Shown here one piece after another: positions 7,389 to 15,706 of a stretch of DNA of 64,000 nt (the stretch's first letter is position 1; every line of letters begins with the position of its first letter). Origin of the DNA: Bacteroidales bacterium. GTDB lineage: Bacteria; Bacteroidota; Bacteroidia; Bacteroidales; UBA932. The DNA lies in NCBI GenBank assembly GCA_004552965.1, contig SFMU01000004.1:1-64000 (forward strand). Reading direction: 5' to 3'. A model generated the notes under the pieces. It saw nothing but the letters and a program-made list of their open reading frames with translations, searched no databases and was not told the DNA's origin. A program made the translations under genes and the position numbers.

Positions 7389-9224
7389 TCAGATGTCAAG
7401 GCTCGCCTGAAGCCTGAACTCAGCGGCACCGGGACGAGGCTCCTTCATGAAGGGATAGCGGAGGGTGGAAGCTCGGGAATATATTCGCAAAGTCCTGGTC
7501 CTGCCTCCAGGCTTGCCGAATCGGAACCTGGCGGAGCAGACAGCCGAAGCGCTCACTCCCCTTCCGTAATATGCCGGCACATTGAATGAACCCGGGGCAT
7601 CCCTTTCATAGGAATAAATCCTGTCATCCCAATTGTCGACAAAGAAGACCGTCGCTCGGAGATAAGCCGCGAACTTCCCTGTCTTCCTTCCGGCCTCAAG
7701 GTAGGAAAGGGCTGCAAAGGATCTGGAGAACAGGCTTTCAAACCTGAAACGGGATTTCCACGCATCTCCATCACCTTCGCCGTAGAGCGGACTGATGCCT
7801 GCAGTGGACCAGTCCAGATCCACTCTCGACGAGAACCTGTGCCCGAGGACCGGCTCGTACGGCCGGTAGCGTTCCGAAATCCTGAATGACAGCACACAGT
7901 CGTCTGTAAGCCTCACAGGATATTTCAGAAGTATCTTCGCCTGCCTGGTCGCGGAATCCGACCTCTTTCCTGCAAGGTCCACCGTAAGTCCAATATTGCG
8001 TTTCTCGATGCCGAAGGCGATTCCGGCCTCGTCCGACACCTTCGACCAGGCATGCACGGCTCCGGCAAAAGCCCCGGAATATTCAGAAGGATAAAAACGC
8101 GCTACGGCAGCGATCCTCCAGTCCCCTCCCAAAGGGATGGTCGCCCCTCCCGCAAATGCGAAAACCTGCGTATAGCAGTCCATTGCGCCCTCCCACCAGA
8201 GGGTGCAGCCGCGCCAGCTCCACCTGCCGTCCGTCGCGACCTTGCCGCCGGCCTGATAGAAGATTCCGTTGGAACTGCCGCCGATTGCCTCGGACTGCCA
8301 GAAAGATGTGATTCCAAGCTGCCCGTTCTTCCCGTACCAGGTCACATTCATCGCCGGAAGGAAAGAAATCCGGGGCGGTTTCCCGTCCTGGCACCAGTTC
8401 CTCAGGCCCGGAAAGGACAGGAATGAAGAAAACACAAAACGGCCTTTCCTGAAGTCGGCCGCGATGCCCCTGTGGGTTCCCGCCCCTGAATATGACCACG
8501 ATTGCGACAATCCCGCGCCCCGCTTCCAGAATGAGGACAAAGTCGAGAAGCCGCTCATCGACATCCCGCTCCAAAGGGCCAGACCCTGGCCGAAACGTGC
8601 ATTGAAATCACCTGCAATCAGCCTCAGGTCGCCTTTTCCGGGACTGAATGAAGAGCTGAGACCCCAGGCGGACGGCGGCATAGGCTTAGGATCCGAATAA
8701 GAGGATGAGGCCGCCCCGCATAGGGAAAAAGCGTCCCCGAATGCAGTCTTTGCCTTCAGGCCCCATGAATATTCCGAATTCCTGACTGATAACCTGGACA
8801 GGAAGGAAGACTTGAGGGAACTGCTGTCCCCGGGGGGCATCCCGGGCCGGCCGTGCGGCAGCAGCCGGATGAAAGGGGCAAGGAAGCGGACGGTTTCCGG
8901 GTTGAAACCGGGCAGGATGGACAGTTCGGTCAGGGAGAGGATATCCCCGCTGTCATCCCTGTAATCAAGCAGGCTGGCCACCTGGAATGGTGTGAACAGA
9001 CCGGTGGACAGAAGCTTGGCCCTGGAAGACCTGTTGAGGTCGAGCGGATGGTCGGCAAGATATTCATACATCTCGACTTCGGAAGGGTCGAGCGCCTCTA
9101 TGTCTTCCGCCCCCGCAAGCCTTGCAATCGCCTCAAGGACATTGTCCGGCTGTCCTGCCAGCTGAAACGCCGGCAGAAGAATGGCCAGCAAGACGGCTCT
9201 CATCCTGTTGCAAAAAGTTTCCAT
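7389..9224 (-). CDS. Helix-hairpin-helix domain protein
   Basis: About 611 aa from the chosen start METFCNRMRAVLLAIL, which opens a signal peptide ending near QLAGQ. The mature N-terminus carries two helix-hairpin-helix-like segments (LDLNRSSRAKLLSTGLFTP, then LTELSILPGFNPETV), as in ComEA-type DNA-binding proteins. The remaining 450 residues are aromatic-rich alternating strands ending in Ile, resembling an outer-membrane barrel. This HHH plus barrel arrangement is common and uncharacterised in Bacteroidota; a role in DNA handling at the envelope is only a guess. An upstream in-frame start at 9263 would add 13 residues before the signal peptide. Confidence 0.7.
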   Translation of the reverse strand: METFCNRMRAVLLAILLPAFQLAGQPDNVLEAIARLAGAEDIEALDPSEVEMYEYLADHPLDLNRSSRAKLLSTGLFTPFQVASLLDYRDDSGDILSLTELSILPGFNPETVRFLAPFIRLLPHGRPGMPPGDSSSLKSSFLSRLSVRNSEYSWGLKAKTAFGDAFSLCGAASSSYSDPKPMPPSAWGLSSSFSPGKGDLRLIAGDFNARFGQGLALWSGMSMSGFSTLSSFWKRGAGLSQSWSYSGAGTHRGIAADFRKGRFVFSSFLSFPGLRNWCQDGKPPRISFLPAMNVTWYGKNGQLGITSFWQSEAIGGSSNGIFYQAGGKVATDGRWSWRGCTLWWEGAMDCYTQVFAFAGGATIPLGGDWRIAAVARFYPSEYSGAFAGAVHAWSKVSDEAGIAFGIEKRNIGLTVDLAGKRSDSATRQAKILLKYPVRLTDDCVLSFRISERYRPYEPVLGHRFSSRVDLDWSTAGISPLYGEGDGDAWKSRFRFESLFSRSFAALSYLEAGRKTGKFAAYLRATVFFVDNWDDRIYSYERDAPGSFNVPAYYGRGVSASAVCSARFRFGKPGGRTRTLRIYSRASTLRYPFMKEPRPGAAEFRLQASLDI

Positions 9225-9322
9225 AGCATTGTCTGTCAGCCACAAGATGGGAAGGCTGAACATAAAAGGTATTAAGAAACAGAAAAAGATTGCTTTCGCG
9301 AACTATTCTTTAATAATATTGC

Positions 9323-9330
9323 TATTTTTG
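9323..9330 (+). promoter_or_regulatory. Candidate -7 box of hpt-adk
   Basis: TATTTTTG matches the Bacteroidota -7 consensus TAnnTTTG, 40 bp before the hpt start. No good TTTG element is seen at the expected distance upstream. Confidence 0.45.
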
Positions 9331-9370
9331 TGGGTGACAGCATATCAAAACAGTCAATCAGCAACTCAAA

Positions 9371-9916
9371 ATGAGCAACATCAGACTTTACGACAAATCC
9401 TTCCGTCCTTTCATCTCCAATGAAAAGATCGAGGAAGCAATCGACAAGGTTGCAGCAAGAATCAATGCCGATTTCGAAGGATCCACCGACGTTCCCGTCC
9501 TGTTGTGTGTCCTCAACGGTGCCATCATGTTCACTGCGGAACTGATGAAGAGACTCACCTTCAACTGCGAGCTTGTGTCCATCAAGCTTTCTTCCTACGA
9601 AGGGACCTGTTCGACCGGAAACATCCGCCAGGTGATGGGGCTGACAGGCAGCATCGAAGGCAAAAGGGTCATCGTGGTGGAGGACATCGTCGACACAGGG
9701 AACACGATTGTGAATCTCGTCGATATGCTCAGGGAAAAAGGTGCTGCGGAGACGCGGGTATGCACAATGCTCCTCAAGCCGGAGATCTACACAAAGGATC
9801 TGAAACTGGATTATGTAGCCATGGAAATCCCGAACGATTTCATCGTCGGTTTCGGTCTGGACTATGACGAAATAGGAAGAAATCTAAAGGACATTTACGT
9901 ATTGGATTCAAAATGA
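9371..9916 (+). CDS. hpt: Hypoxanthine phosphoribosyltransferase
   Basis: 181 aa, full length for the family. It transfers phosphoribose from PRPP to hypoxanthine or guanine in purine salvage, in the cytoplasm. The PRPP-binding signature VIVVEDIVDTGNT lies at about residues 98-110. The N-terminal strand VPVLLCVLNGAIMFTAELM contains the LxG loop, and the base-contact region FIVGFGLDYDE is present. The stop overlaps the start of adk by four bases (ATGA), so salvage of the base and phosphorylation of the nucleotide are translationally coupled. Confidence 0.95.
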   Translation: MSNIRLYDKSFRPFISNEKIEEAIDKVAARINADFEGSTDVPVLLCVLNGAIMFTAELMKRLTFNCELVSIKLSSYEGTCSTGNIRQVMGLTGSIEGKRVIVVEDIVDTGNTIVNLVDMLREKGAAETRVCTMLLKPEIYTKDLKLDYVAMEIPNDFIVGFGLDYDEIGRNLKDIYVLDSK

Positions 9917-10485
9917 AGTATTTTATTCTTTTTGGCCCTCCAGGGGCCGGCAAAGGCACCCAAGCTGCAGCGATGGTGGAAAAATACAATCTCCGCCACA
10001 TCTCGACAGGTGCTCTCCTCAGAGAGGAGATTGCGAAAGGGAGTGAATTGGGTTTGAAGGCCAAAGCTCTGATCGACGACGGACAGCTAGTCCCTGACGA
10101 GGTCGTCGAAGGCATGATCGAGAACACATTCAAAACCACGAAGGGAGTCAGCGGCTTCCTTCTGGACGGTTTCCCAAGGACTATAGCTCAGGCTGAGGCT
10201 CTGGACAAGATGCTCTCACAGAACTCAGAGGAGGTCACATCTGTGGTTTCCATCATGATTCCGGACGAAATGATCCGGGAGCGCATCAAGCACAGAGCGA
10301 GCATCGAAGGTCGTGCTGACGATGCGTCGGACGAGACGATCACAAACAGAATCGCGACTTATCACGCAAAGACCGAGCCTCTTGTGGGGTATTACCGTCA
10401 GCAGGGCAAGTACCGTGAGATCGACGGCACCGGTTCCATAGAGGAAGTCAGGGCCGGTATTTTCAGCCTGATGGAGTCTCTGTAG
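9913..10485 (+). CDS. adk: Adenylate kinase
   Basis: 190 aa. It interconverts AMP and ATP with two ADP and maintains the adenylate pool. The P-loop GPPGAGKGT is at residues 8-16, the AMP-binding region ISTGALLREEI follows, then LLDGFPRTIAQAEAL and the lid-side RxxxR region RADDASDETITNRI. The LID is the short form without zinc cysteines, and the total length agrees with the short bacterial type. It is coupled to hpt by a 4-bp overlap and followed by an intrinsic terminator. Confidence 0.96.
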   Translation: MKYFILFGPPGAGKGTQAAAMVEKYNLRHISTGALLREEIAKGSELGLKAKALIDDGQLVPDEVVEGMIENTFKTTKGVSGFLLDGFPRTIAQAEALDKMLSQNSEEVTSVVSIMIPDEMIRERIKHRASIEGRADDASDETITNRIATYHAKTEPLVGYYRQQGKYREIDGTGSIEEVRAGIFSLMESL

Positions 10486-10523
10486 AGGATTTATCCGGTT
10501 CCGCGGTTGCGGCATAGAGTTGT

Positions 10524-10557
10524 AAAGAGACTGACTGAAAATTAGTCAGTCTCTTTT
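10524..10557 (+). terminator. Intrinsic terminator of hpt-adk
   Basis: aaagagactgactga and its complement tcagtctcttt enclose a short A/T loop and are followed by T residues, 38 bp after the adk stop. The stem resembles the hairpin near 60326-60372. Confidence 0.85.
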
Positions 10558-10652
10558 GCATATGTATGGTTACACCGGGAGGATGACAGCAGAATGCTAT
10601 TGTGTTATGCCGACGGTGCGGCAACATGGGCATTTCTGCCAGGCGCATCCCG

Positions 10653-12305
10653 TCAGATTGCAAGGAGTATCATCAGCTGGGCGACAAGCACCCTCATGAA
10701 CATCGAGAGCGGATAGACGGTGGCGTAGTTCAGGGATACATACTTGCTGCCATAAGAGTTCTGCGCAAATGCGAGGACAGGAGGATTCGTCGTACCTCCG
10801 GAAACGAGGCCGCAGATCTGGAAGAAATTGAGCTTGAACACATACCGGCCAAGCAAGGCGATGATCAGGATAGGCACCACCGTGATGATGGCTCCGTAAA
10901 GAATCCACCACCATCCTCCGTTCAGCAGAGAGGAGACGAAGGTTTCGCCTGCTCCAAGACCGACAGCGGCAAGGAAGAAGGAGATGCCGATTTCACGTAT
11001 CATCATATTCGCGCTCATCGTCGTGTATGTGGTGATGTGCGCACGCGGGCCGAAACTGCTGAGCAGGATGGCGATGATGAGAGGTCCTCCCGCAAGACCA
11101 AGTTTGATAGGCTGAGGAATACCTGGCAGTGAAATAGGAATCGAACCGAATATGACGCCGACCGTTATCCCGAGGAATATCGGAAGCAGGTTCGGCTTGT
11201 CAAGGGCAGATGCCTTGTTGCCAACCATCTTCGCGATGTCGTCAATTCCTTCCTTTGTTCCGACAACCTGCAGATAGTCACCGACTTGAACACGGAGTTC
11301 AGGGGAGGCGACAAGTTCGACTCCCGAACGGACCACTCTGGTGACGGTCACTGAATAATGGCAGTGGAGAAGAATCTCGCCGAGTTTCTTTCCGGTCAGG
11401 CTGCTCTTTGTGATGCCCAGTCTCTTGAGAGAAGGGACCGTTTTCTTTCCGTTGAGCCAGTCGACATGATGCATCGGGATTTCTGCGCCGAAGATGATGC
11501 GGATCGAGTCTACATGCTTCTGGGTAGTGACGATCAGAACTTTGTCATCGGCCTTGAGGACCGTGTCCTGATTGGGAACGAATTCTTCGCCATCCCTCAT
11601 GATGCGGGACACGACCATCTCGTTCCTGATCTCTTCTCCGAGCACCTCTTTGAGAGGCTTGTCGATGACAGCAGGATTGGTGACGGCGCAGTGCATTCTG
11701 CGTGGAGCGCCTTCTACCGATGAGGTCTGCTCTTCGATGGCATGCGTTTCCTTGTCAAGATCCACTCTGAAAACGGCCTTGAATATGATGAGGAGGGCCA
11801 GGACGCCGAGAACGCCGAAAGGATAGGCCACGGCATAGGCTGAAGCGAGAGCGGATGTCTCGGCAGGGCTTCCGCCGGAGTCCAGAAGAGTCTGCTGGGC
11901 GGCACCCAGGCCAGGGGTGTTGGTGACGGCTCCGGACATCACTCCGACCATTGTCTGAAGGCTTTCTCCACTGATGAGATGGATCACGAAAGCCGTCAGG
12001 GCCGAACAGAGCACCAGTCCGACCGCCAGCATGTTCAGTTTCACACCTCCGTTCTTGAAGGAGGAGAAGAAACCGGGACCGACCTGAAGGCCGATTGAAT
12101 AGACGAAGAGAATCAGGCCGAAGTCCTTCATGAAACTCAACACTTTAGGATCAGGAATCAGGCCGAAATGACCCATCAGGATTCCGATGAAGAGAATCCA
12201 GGTCGAGCCGATTGTAATACCTTTTATATTGAGTTTTGCGAGAAGAAGACCGATTGTAATGGCAATAGCGAAAAGAAGAATTGAAAATGCAGTTCCGCTT
12301 ATCAT
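10653..12305 (-). CDS. AspT/YidE-type transporter with TrkA-C domains
   Basis: 550 aa integral inner-membrane protein. Two homologous membrane blocks (about residues 1-180 and 370-550, the AspT/YidE/YbjL antiporter duplication) flank two cytoplasmic RCK C-terminal (TrkA-C) domains at about 205-285 and 290-365. The motif GAVTNTPGLGAAQQ near residue 125 and its counterpart SGGTTNPPVLAFAQN near residue 505 mark the two halves. Characterised relatives exchange aspartate for alanine or move dicarboxylates; the substrate here cannot be told. A -7-like box TATATTTG lies at 12333-12340 on the minus strand, about 28 bp upstream. Confidence 0.85.
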   Translation of the reverse strand: MISGTAFSILLFAIAITIGLLLAKLNIKGITIGSTWILFIGILMGHFGLIPDPKVLSFMKDFGLILFVYSIGLQVGPGFFSSFKNGGVKLNMLAVGLVLCSALTAFVIHLISGESLQTMVGVMSGAVTNTPGLGAAQQTLLDSGGSPAETSALASAYAVAYPFGVLGVLALLIIFKAVFRVDLDKETHAIEEQTSSVEGAPRRMHCAVTNPAVIDKPLKEVLGEEIRNEMVVSRIMRDGEEFVPNQDTVLKADDKVLIVTTQKHVDSIRIIFGAEIPMHHVDWLNGKKTVPSLKRLGITKSSLTGKKLGEILLHCHYSVTVTRVVRSGVELVASPELRVQVGDYLQVVGTKEGIDDIAKMVGNKASALDKPNLLPIFLGITVGVIFGSIPISLPGIPQPIKLGLAGGPLIIAILLSSFGPRAHITTYTTMSANMMIREIGISFFLAAVGLGAGETFVSSLLNGGWWWILYGAIITVVPILIIALLGRYVFKLNFFQICGLVSGGTTNPPVLAFAQNSYGSKYVSLNYATVYPLSMFMRVLVAQLMILLAI

Positions 12306-12420
12306 ATCGTTAGATTATCTGATTTCGGTCTGCAAATATATTCAATGATTCTTGAAAAAAGAAATATTCGCCGTAATATTCATGCCTCCAGGCGCCACAC
12401 TCCCTTTTATGCATATAAAA

Positions 12421-12467
12421 CCCTCCTTCGTCAGAGGGAATGAGATAACATGCCTGACGAAGGAGGG
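12421..12467 (-). terminator. Terminator of the secreted esterase gene
   Basis: ccctccttcgtcag (12421-12434) and ctgacgaaggaggg (12454-12467) form a perfect 14-bp stem. On the minus strand the stem is followed by a T-run (ttttatatg), about 45 bp after the esterase stop. Confidence 0.85.
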
Positions 12468-12511
12468 AGCTGTTGTTTCATGTTTCTGAATATTTTGTAT
12501 TTATTCGAGCA

Positions 12512-13711
12512 CTACTTGAACAATAAAGGAACGAATTCAGAAAGATATATTCTCCAGTTGCGCCAGATGTGGCCGCCATCCGTCTCCATATATTCGTACG
12601 GCTGACCGTTCGCGTCCATCTTCTCCATGAAGTCAGTATTGGCCTTGTAGAGGAAGTCTGTCTTGCCGCAGCCGATCCAGAGCAATGCAGGTTTCTTGCT
12701 GAAATATGTCGCAAGCTTCCCGTCGAAATTGTCATAGAGCGGAGTCATCTGCTGCTCGCTCACGCCTATCGCAGCGGAGAACATACCTGAATAATTGAAC
12801 ATGTCAGGATTGTTGATGCTGATGTAGAGAGTGTGGAAACCACCCATCGAGAGTCCGCAGATGGCACGGCCCTGCTTCTTTGCAATGGTCTTGTAGTGGC
12901 TGTCTATGAATTTCACGATTTCCGGGAATGAGGTCTCGAAAGAGCCTTCCATTGTCTTGGGCAGCTGCATTGTCGGACGGGTGTAGCCAGTCGAGTTCTG
13001 GCCCGGAGCCGCTTCCTGTGAGATGTTGCCATTTGTGAAGACCGCAATCATAGGTTTCGCCTTGCCCTGGGCGATGAGATTGTCTAGAATCTGTGCAGCT
13101 CTTCCCTGCTCAAGCCATGCATCCTCATCTCCGCCTATGCCATGAAGGACATAGAGGACCGGATAGCGAGTCTTTCCGCAAGGATCGTATCCTGCCGGTG
13201 TGTAGACGCTCAGCCTGCGGTCGAAACCTGCCACGGCGCTGTCATACCACACTTTCGAGACCGTACCGTGAGGCACGTCCTGAATCGTATAGAGATCCGC
13301 TCTTCCACCAGGAACGATGAAGGCGCTTGTGAGCGATGAGACGTCGCGGTTAACCCACATGTTGTTATTGTCAATCACGTTGAGGCCATCCACGTTGAAG
13401 GTGTAAGTGTACATTTCAGGGGCTGGTCTGAAATCGGTGGTATATTCCCATACCCCCTTCTCCCCTTCCTTGAGTTCAGCCACACCCGGGCCTTCGAACT
13501 CGCCGAACGGAGTCTGGATTTTCTGTGTAGGGAGAAAATCTCCTGATACCGTTACTTTTACCGCTTTAGGTGCGAAGTAGCGGAAAGTAACCGTACCGTC
13601 TTCATTGAGTACAGGTGATTCTACCTGTGCGCCGTCCCAGAGGGCCTGCTGCGCGTTCAGGACTGTGGTAGCAGCCAATGCCGCGAATATTATGATTGTT
13701 TTCTTAAACAT
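12512..13711 (-). CDS. Secreted CE1-like esterase
   Basis: 399 aa with a signal peptide (MFKKTIIIFAALAATTVLNAQ). Residues of about 30-125 form an early-set/CBM48-like beta domain (GTVTFRYFAPKAVKVTVSGD). An esterase D/CE1 alpha-beta hydrolase follows: VLYVLHGIGGDEDAW forms the oxyanion region, GLSMGG near residue 286 carries the nucleophilic Ser, and a late GGHIWRNW supplies the His. Relatives with this layout are feruloyl or acetyl esterases acting on plant polysaccharide. No glycoside hydrolases are adjacent, so the substrate remains open. A perfect-stem terminator follows. Confidence 0.82.
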   Translation of the reverse strand: MFKKTIIIFAALAATTVLNAQQALWDGAQVESPVLNEDGTVTFRYFAPKAVKVTVSGDFLPTQKIQTPFGEFEGPGVAELKEGEKGVWEYTTDFRPAPEMYTYTFNVDGLNVIDNNNMWVNRDVSSLTSAFIVPGGRADLYTIQDVPHGTVSKVWYDSAVAGFDRRLSVYTPAGYDPCGKTRYPVLYVLHGIGGDEDAWLEQGRAAQILDNLIAQGKAKPMIAVFTNGNISQEAAPGQNSTGYTRPTMQLPKTMEGSFETSFPEIVKFIDSHYKTIAKKQGRAICGLSMGGFHTLYISINNPDMFNYSGMFSAAIGVSEQQMTPLYDNFDGKLATYFSKKPALLWIGCGKTDFLYKANTDFMEKMDANGQPYEYMETDGGHIWRNWRIYLSEFVPLLFK

Positions 13712-13723
13712 GATAAAAGTTAT

Positions 13724-14014
13724 TTATTGAATACTTCCTTCAAATATAGCATTAACATAGGGACTGTTGAGTCCCTGGTCGGCATACGGGACGCGGACGA
13801 ATTCTGCCTGTCCTCCGTCGATTCGGCAGCCGAGCGCCCAGCCGCCGTCCGGAGACTGGCAGTTGTTGACATAGCCGTGCTTGATGTGCAGGTCGCTGGT
13901 GCAGATGCTCGCCAGAGTGACCTTCACTATGGCATCCTTAGAATCCAGAATTTTCGGCTCAGGCTTATCCTTTAGCTCAAAACGTCCTTTCTCTATATAG
14001 GTGTATGCTTTCAT
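13724..14014 (-). pseudogene. Internally deleted zinc alcohol dehydrogenase remnant
   Basis: The 96-codon frame opens like a family of about 350-aa zinc-dependent alcohol dehydrogenases (MKAYTYIEKGRFELKDKPEP, then TLASICTSDLHIKHG) and then jumps directly to the later family segment YVNNC...GGWALGCRIDGGQAEFV...ADQGLN before ending in unrelated residues. By family knowledge, roughly 45-50 residues with the catalytic HxxxE and most structural-zinc cysteines are missing at the KHG/GYVNNC junction, along with the whole nucleotide-binding and C-terminal parts. The frame is retained, but the product cannot be an active dehydrogenase. Confidence 0.8.
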
Positions 14015-14081
14015 CTAATCTTCGTTGAGTACAATTACCTTCGCAGCGTTGCTGGATATCTTTACTTTAAGGCTCTTTCTA

Positions 14082-15374
14082 TTATGGCCTAAGACACGCC
14101 AGCGGAATTACATGGACACCATCGGGACGTGTGTAGGCTATTGTCCCTCCGGTCAGGACAATCTTCAAATCCGGCTCACGCAGAGGGACTTGCTTCTCGT
14201 CTTTGTTTGCTTCTTGAACCAGCCTATGAATCTCGCACAGGTGCGCTGCTCCTTCTTCGATTTCTTTACTTCCCAATTTACATTCGATTAGAGCATACCG
14301 CTCGTCTTCCAAATGCAGAACCAAATCAGCTTCAAGCCCATACCTATCCCGATAGTAGGATACGTGGCTGTTGAAATTTGCTGTATATGCTTTCAAGTCC
14401 CTGATACACATCTGTTCAAATATAAAGCCGAATGTTTTTAGTTGTGTCTCCAGAGCGGTCGCGTTGATGCTCATAGACGCTACAGCAATTGAAGGATCCG
14501 AAAAGCATCGTTTTGGAGCACTCCGTATCGCCGTCTTGCTACGGATTGCAGGGCACCATGCGTCAATGTCCTGGATGACAAATAGTTTCTCAAGTGCTCC
14601 TATATAATCATCCAGTGTATCCATAGATAGTTCTATGTCTCCAGAAGCTGTAATATCCGCAAGAATACTTGTCTTCTTGGCTAAAGTACTGATATTTCGT
14701 GCATAGGAGCGCATTATCTGACGTGCTATCTTGGGATTTCTATCCTTTGTATCCACGGCAGAGATATCCTGCTCACAGACTGTATTGACATAATCATTCG
14801 CAATCATTGTCGCAGCCCTTTCGGTCAGTTGGAGAGAAGCGGGCCATCCGCCTCGACATGCTGCACGAATCAAGTCCGGAATATCCAAATTGCTGCAGGC
14901 ACCATCAATATCAAGATTTGGATTGTTGAATAATTCGTGCAAAGAGACCTGCCCGGTGGATTCTTTAGATTCCCACAGACTCATAGGGTACATCTTCATA
15001 CGCGTAATGCGTCCCGTTCCAGTATGTTTGATTTTGGATTTATCTACAGTGTTCGAACCCGTAAGAATATACTGTCCTGGCCGTCCTCCTTCGTTATCTA
15101 CAGCGGTTCGGACAGCATCCCACACTACAGGAACATCCTGCCATTCATCGATTAGACGTGGTTGTGCGCCTTTCAACAATAATGAAGGCTTTGTATCTGC
15201 CGTGGCTATGTAATTGGCAGCCATATCCGGATCATGCAGTTTGATAACACTCCTGGCTATCCGCTCAGCTGTTGTGGTCTTTCCCGTCCATTTAGGCCCT
15301 TCAATCAATACTGCACCGAAAGCTTCCAATCGGTCTTTGAGCATTTGGTCAGCCACACGTTCAAGATACTTCAT
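14082..15374 (-). CDS. AAA_14/DUF4143 family ATPase
   Basis: About 430 aa from MKYLERVADQML. The N-terminal AAA_14 ATPase has Walker A GPKWTGKTTT near residue 27 and Walker B RLIDEWQDVP, with sensor-like YILTGSN. The C-terminal half is a DUF4143-type domain ending in a nuclease-like strand (LEADLVLHLEDERYALIECKLGS), recalling PD-(D/E)xK folds. Family members are widespread accessory genes of unclear role. The gene is visibly more A+T-rich than its neighbours, sits next to a broken dehydrogenase, and has three direct repeats upstream, all signs of acquisition. A start two codons earlier is also possible. Confidence 0.85.
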   Translation of the reverse strand: MKYLERVADQMLKDRLEAFGAVLIEGPKWTGKTTTAERIARSVIKLHDPDMAANYIATADTKPSLLLKGAQPRLIDEWQDVPVVWDAVRTAVDNEGGRPGQYILTGSNTVDKSKIKHTGTGRITRMKMYPMSLWESKESTGQVSLHELFNNPNLDIDGACSNLDIPDLIRAACRGGWPASLQLTERAATMIANDYVNTVCEQDISAVDTKDRNPKIARQIMRSYARNISTLAKKTSILADITASGDIELSMDTLDDYIGALEKLFVIQDIDAWCPAIRSKTAIRSAPKRCFSDPSIAVASMSINATALETQLKTFGFIFEQMCIRDLKAYTANFNSHVSYYRDRYGLEADLVLHLEDERYALIECKLGSKEIEEGAAHLCEIHRLVQEANKDEKQVPLREPDLKIVLTGGTIAYTRPDGVHVIPLACLRP

Positions 15375-15433
15375 AATCATTTAAAGTTTAAAACGCTGTA
15401 AAGATACAAAACAATCAATGACACTCAAAATTT

Positions 15434-15502
15434 AATCGGCACTTTTGTGGTATTTCAATCGGTGTTTTTGCGGTATTTCAGTCGGTGTTTTTGCGGCATT
15501 TC
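15434..15502 (-). promoter_or_regulatory. Three 23-bp direct repeats upstream of the ATPase
   Basis: Three head-to-tail copies start at 15434, 15457 and 15480 with an exact period of 23 bp. Each carries a tcgg core, a T-rich tract and a terminal atttc. They end about 60 bp upstream of the ATPase start on its strand. Regular spacing of roughly two helical turns suggests an operator bound by a multimeric protein, perhaps the ATPase itself. Confidence 0.6.
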
Positions 15503-15658
15503 ACAGTCCAATTGGAGTCCAGAAACAAGCCAAAAAAATCCATAGATATTTGTGCCGTGATTCGACAACCGAGTCACAAATAAAAAAGTCCCATACTTGG
15601 CAGACATTTTTAAACCAAGTATGTCATGTCGTGCAAAGTCGAGAGATGGAAGAATAGC

Positions 15659-15687
15659 TTTGCAAAGAAAAAGTTTCATTATCTTTG
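15659..15687 (+). promoter_or_regulatory. Promoter of obgE
   Basis: TTTG at 15659-15662 and TATCTTTG at 15680-15687, 17 bases apart, slightly under the usual 19-21 for Bacteroidota sigma-ABfr promoters. The predicted leader is about 15 nt. Confidence 0.5.
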
Positions 15688-15706
15688 AGGGATAAACGAT
15701 AACATT

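Larger units (their letters stand above)
15375..15706. other. A+T-rich region between the ATPase gene and obgE
   Basis: No gene is seen. The region holds the three 23-bp direct repeats (15434-15502), an inverted repeat catacttgg (15592-15600) with ccaagtatg (15615-15623), and the obgE promoter at its right end. Its base composition is closer to the ATPase gene than to obgE, so the acquired segment may extend to about 15630. Confidence 0.5.
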
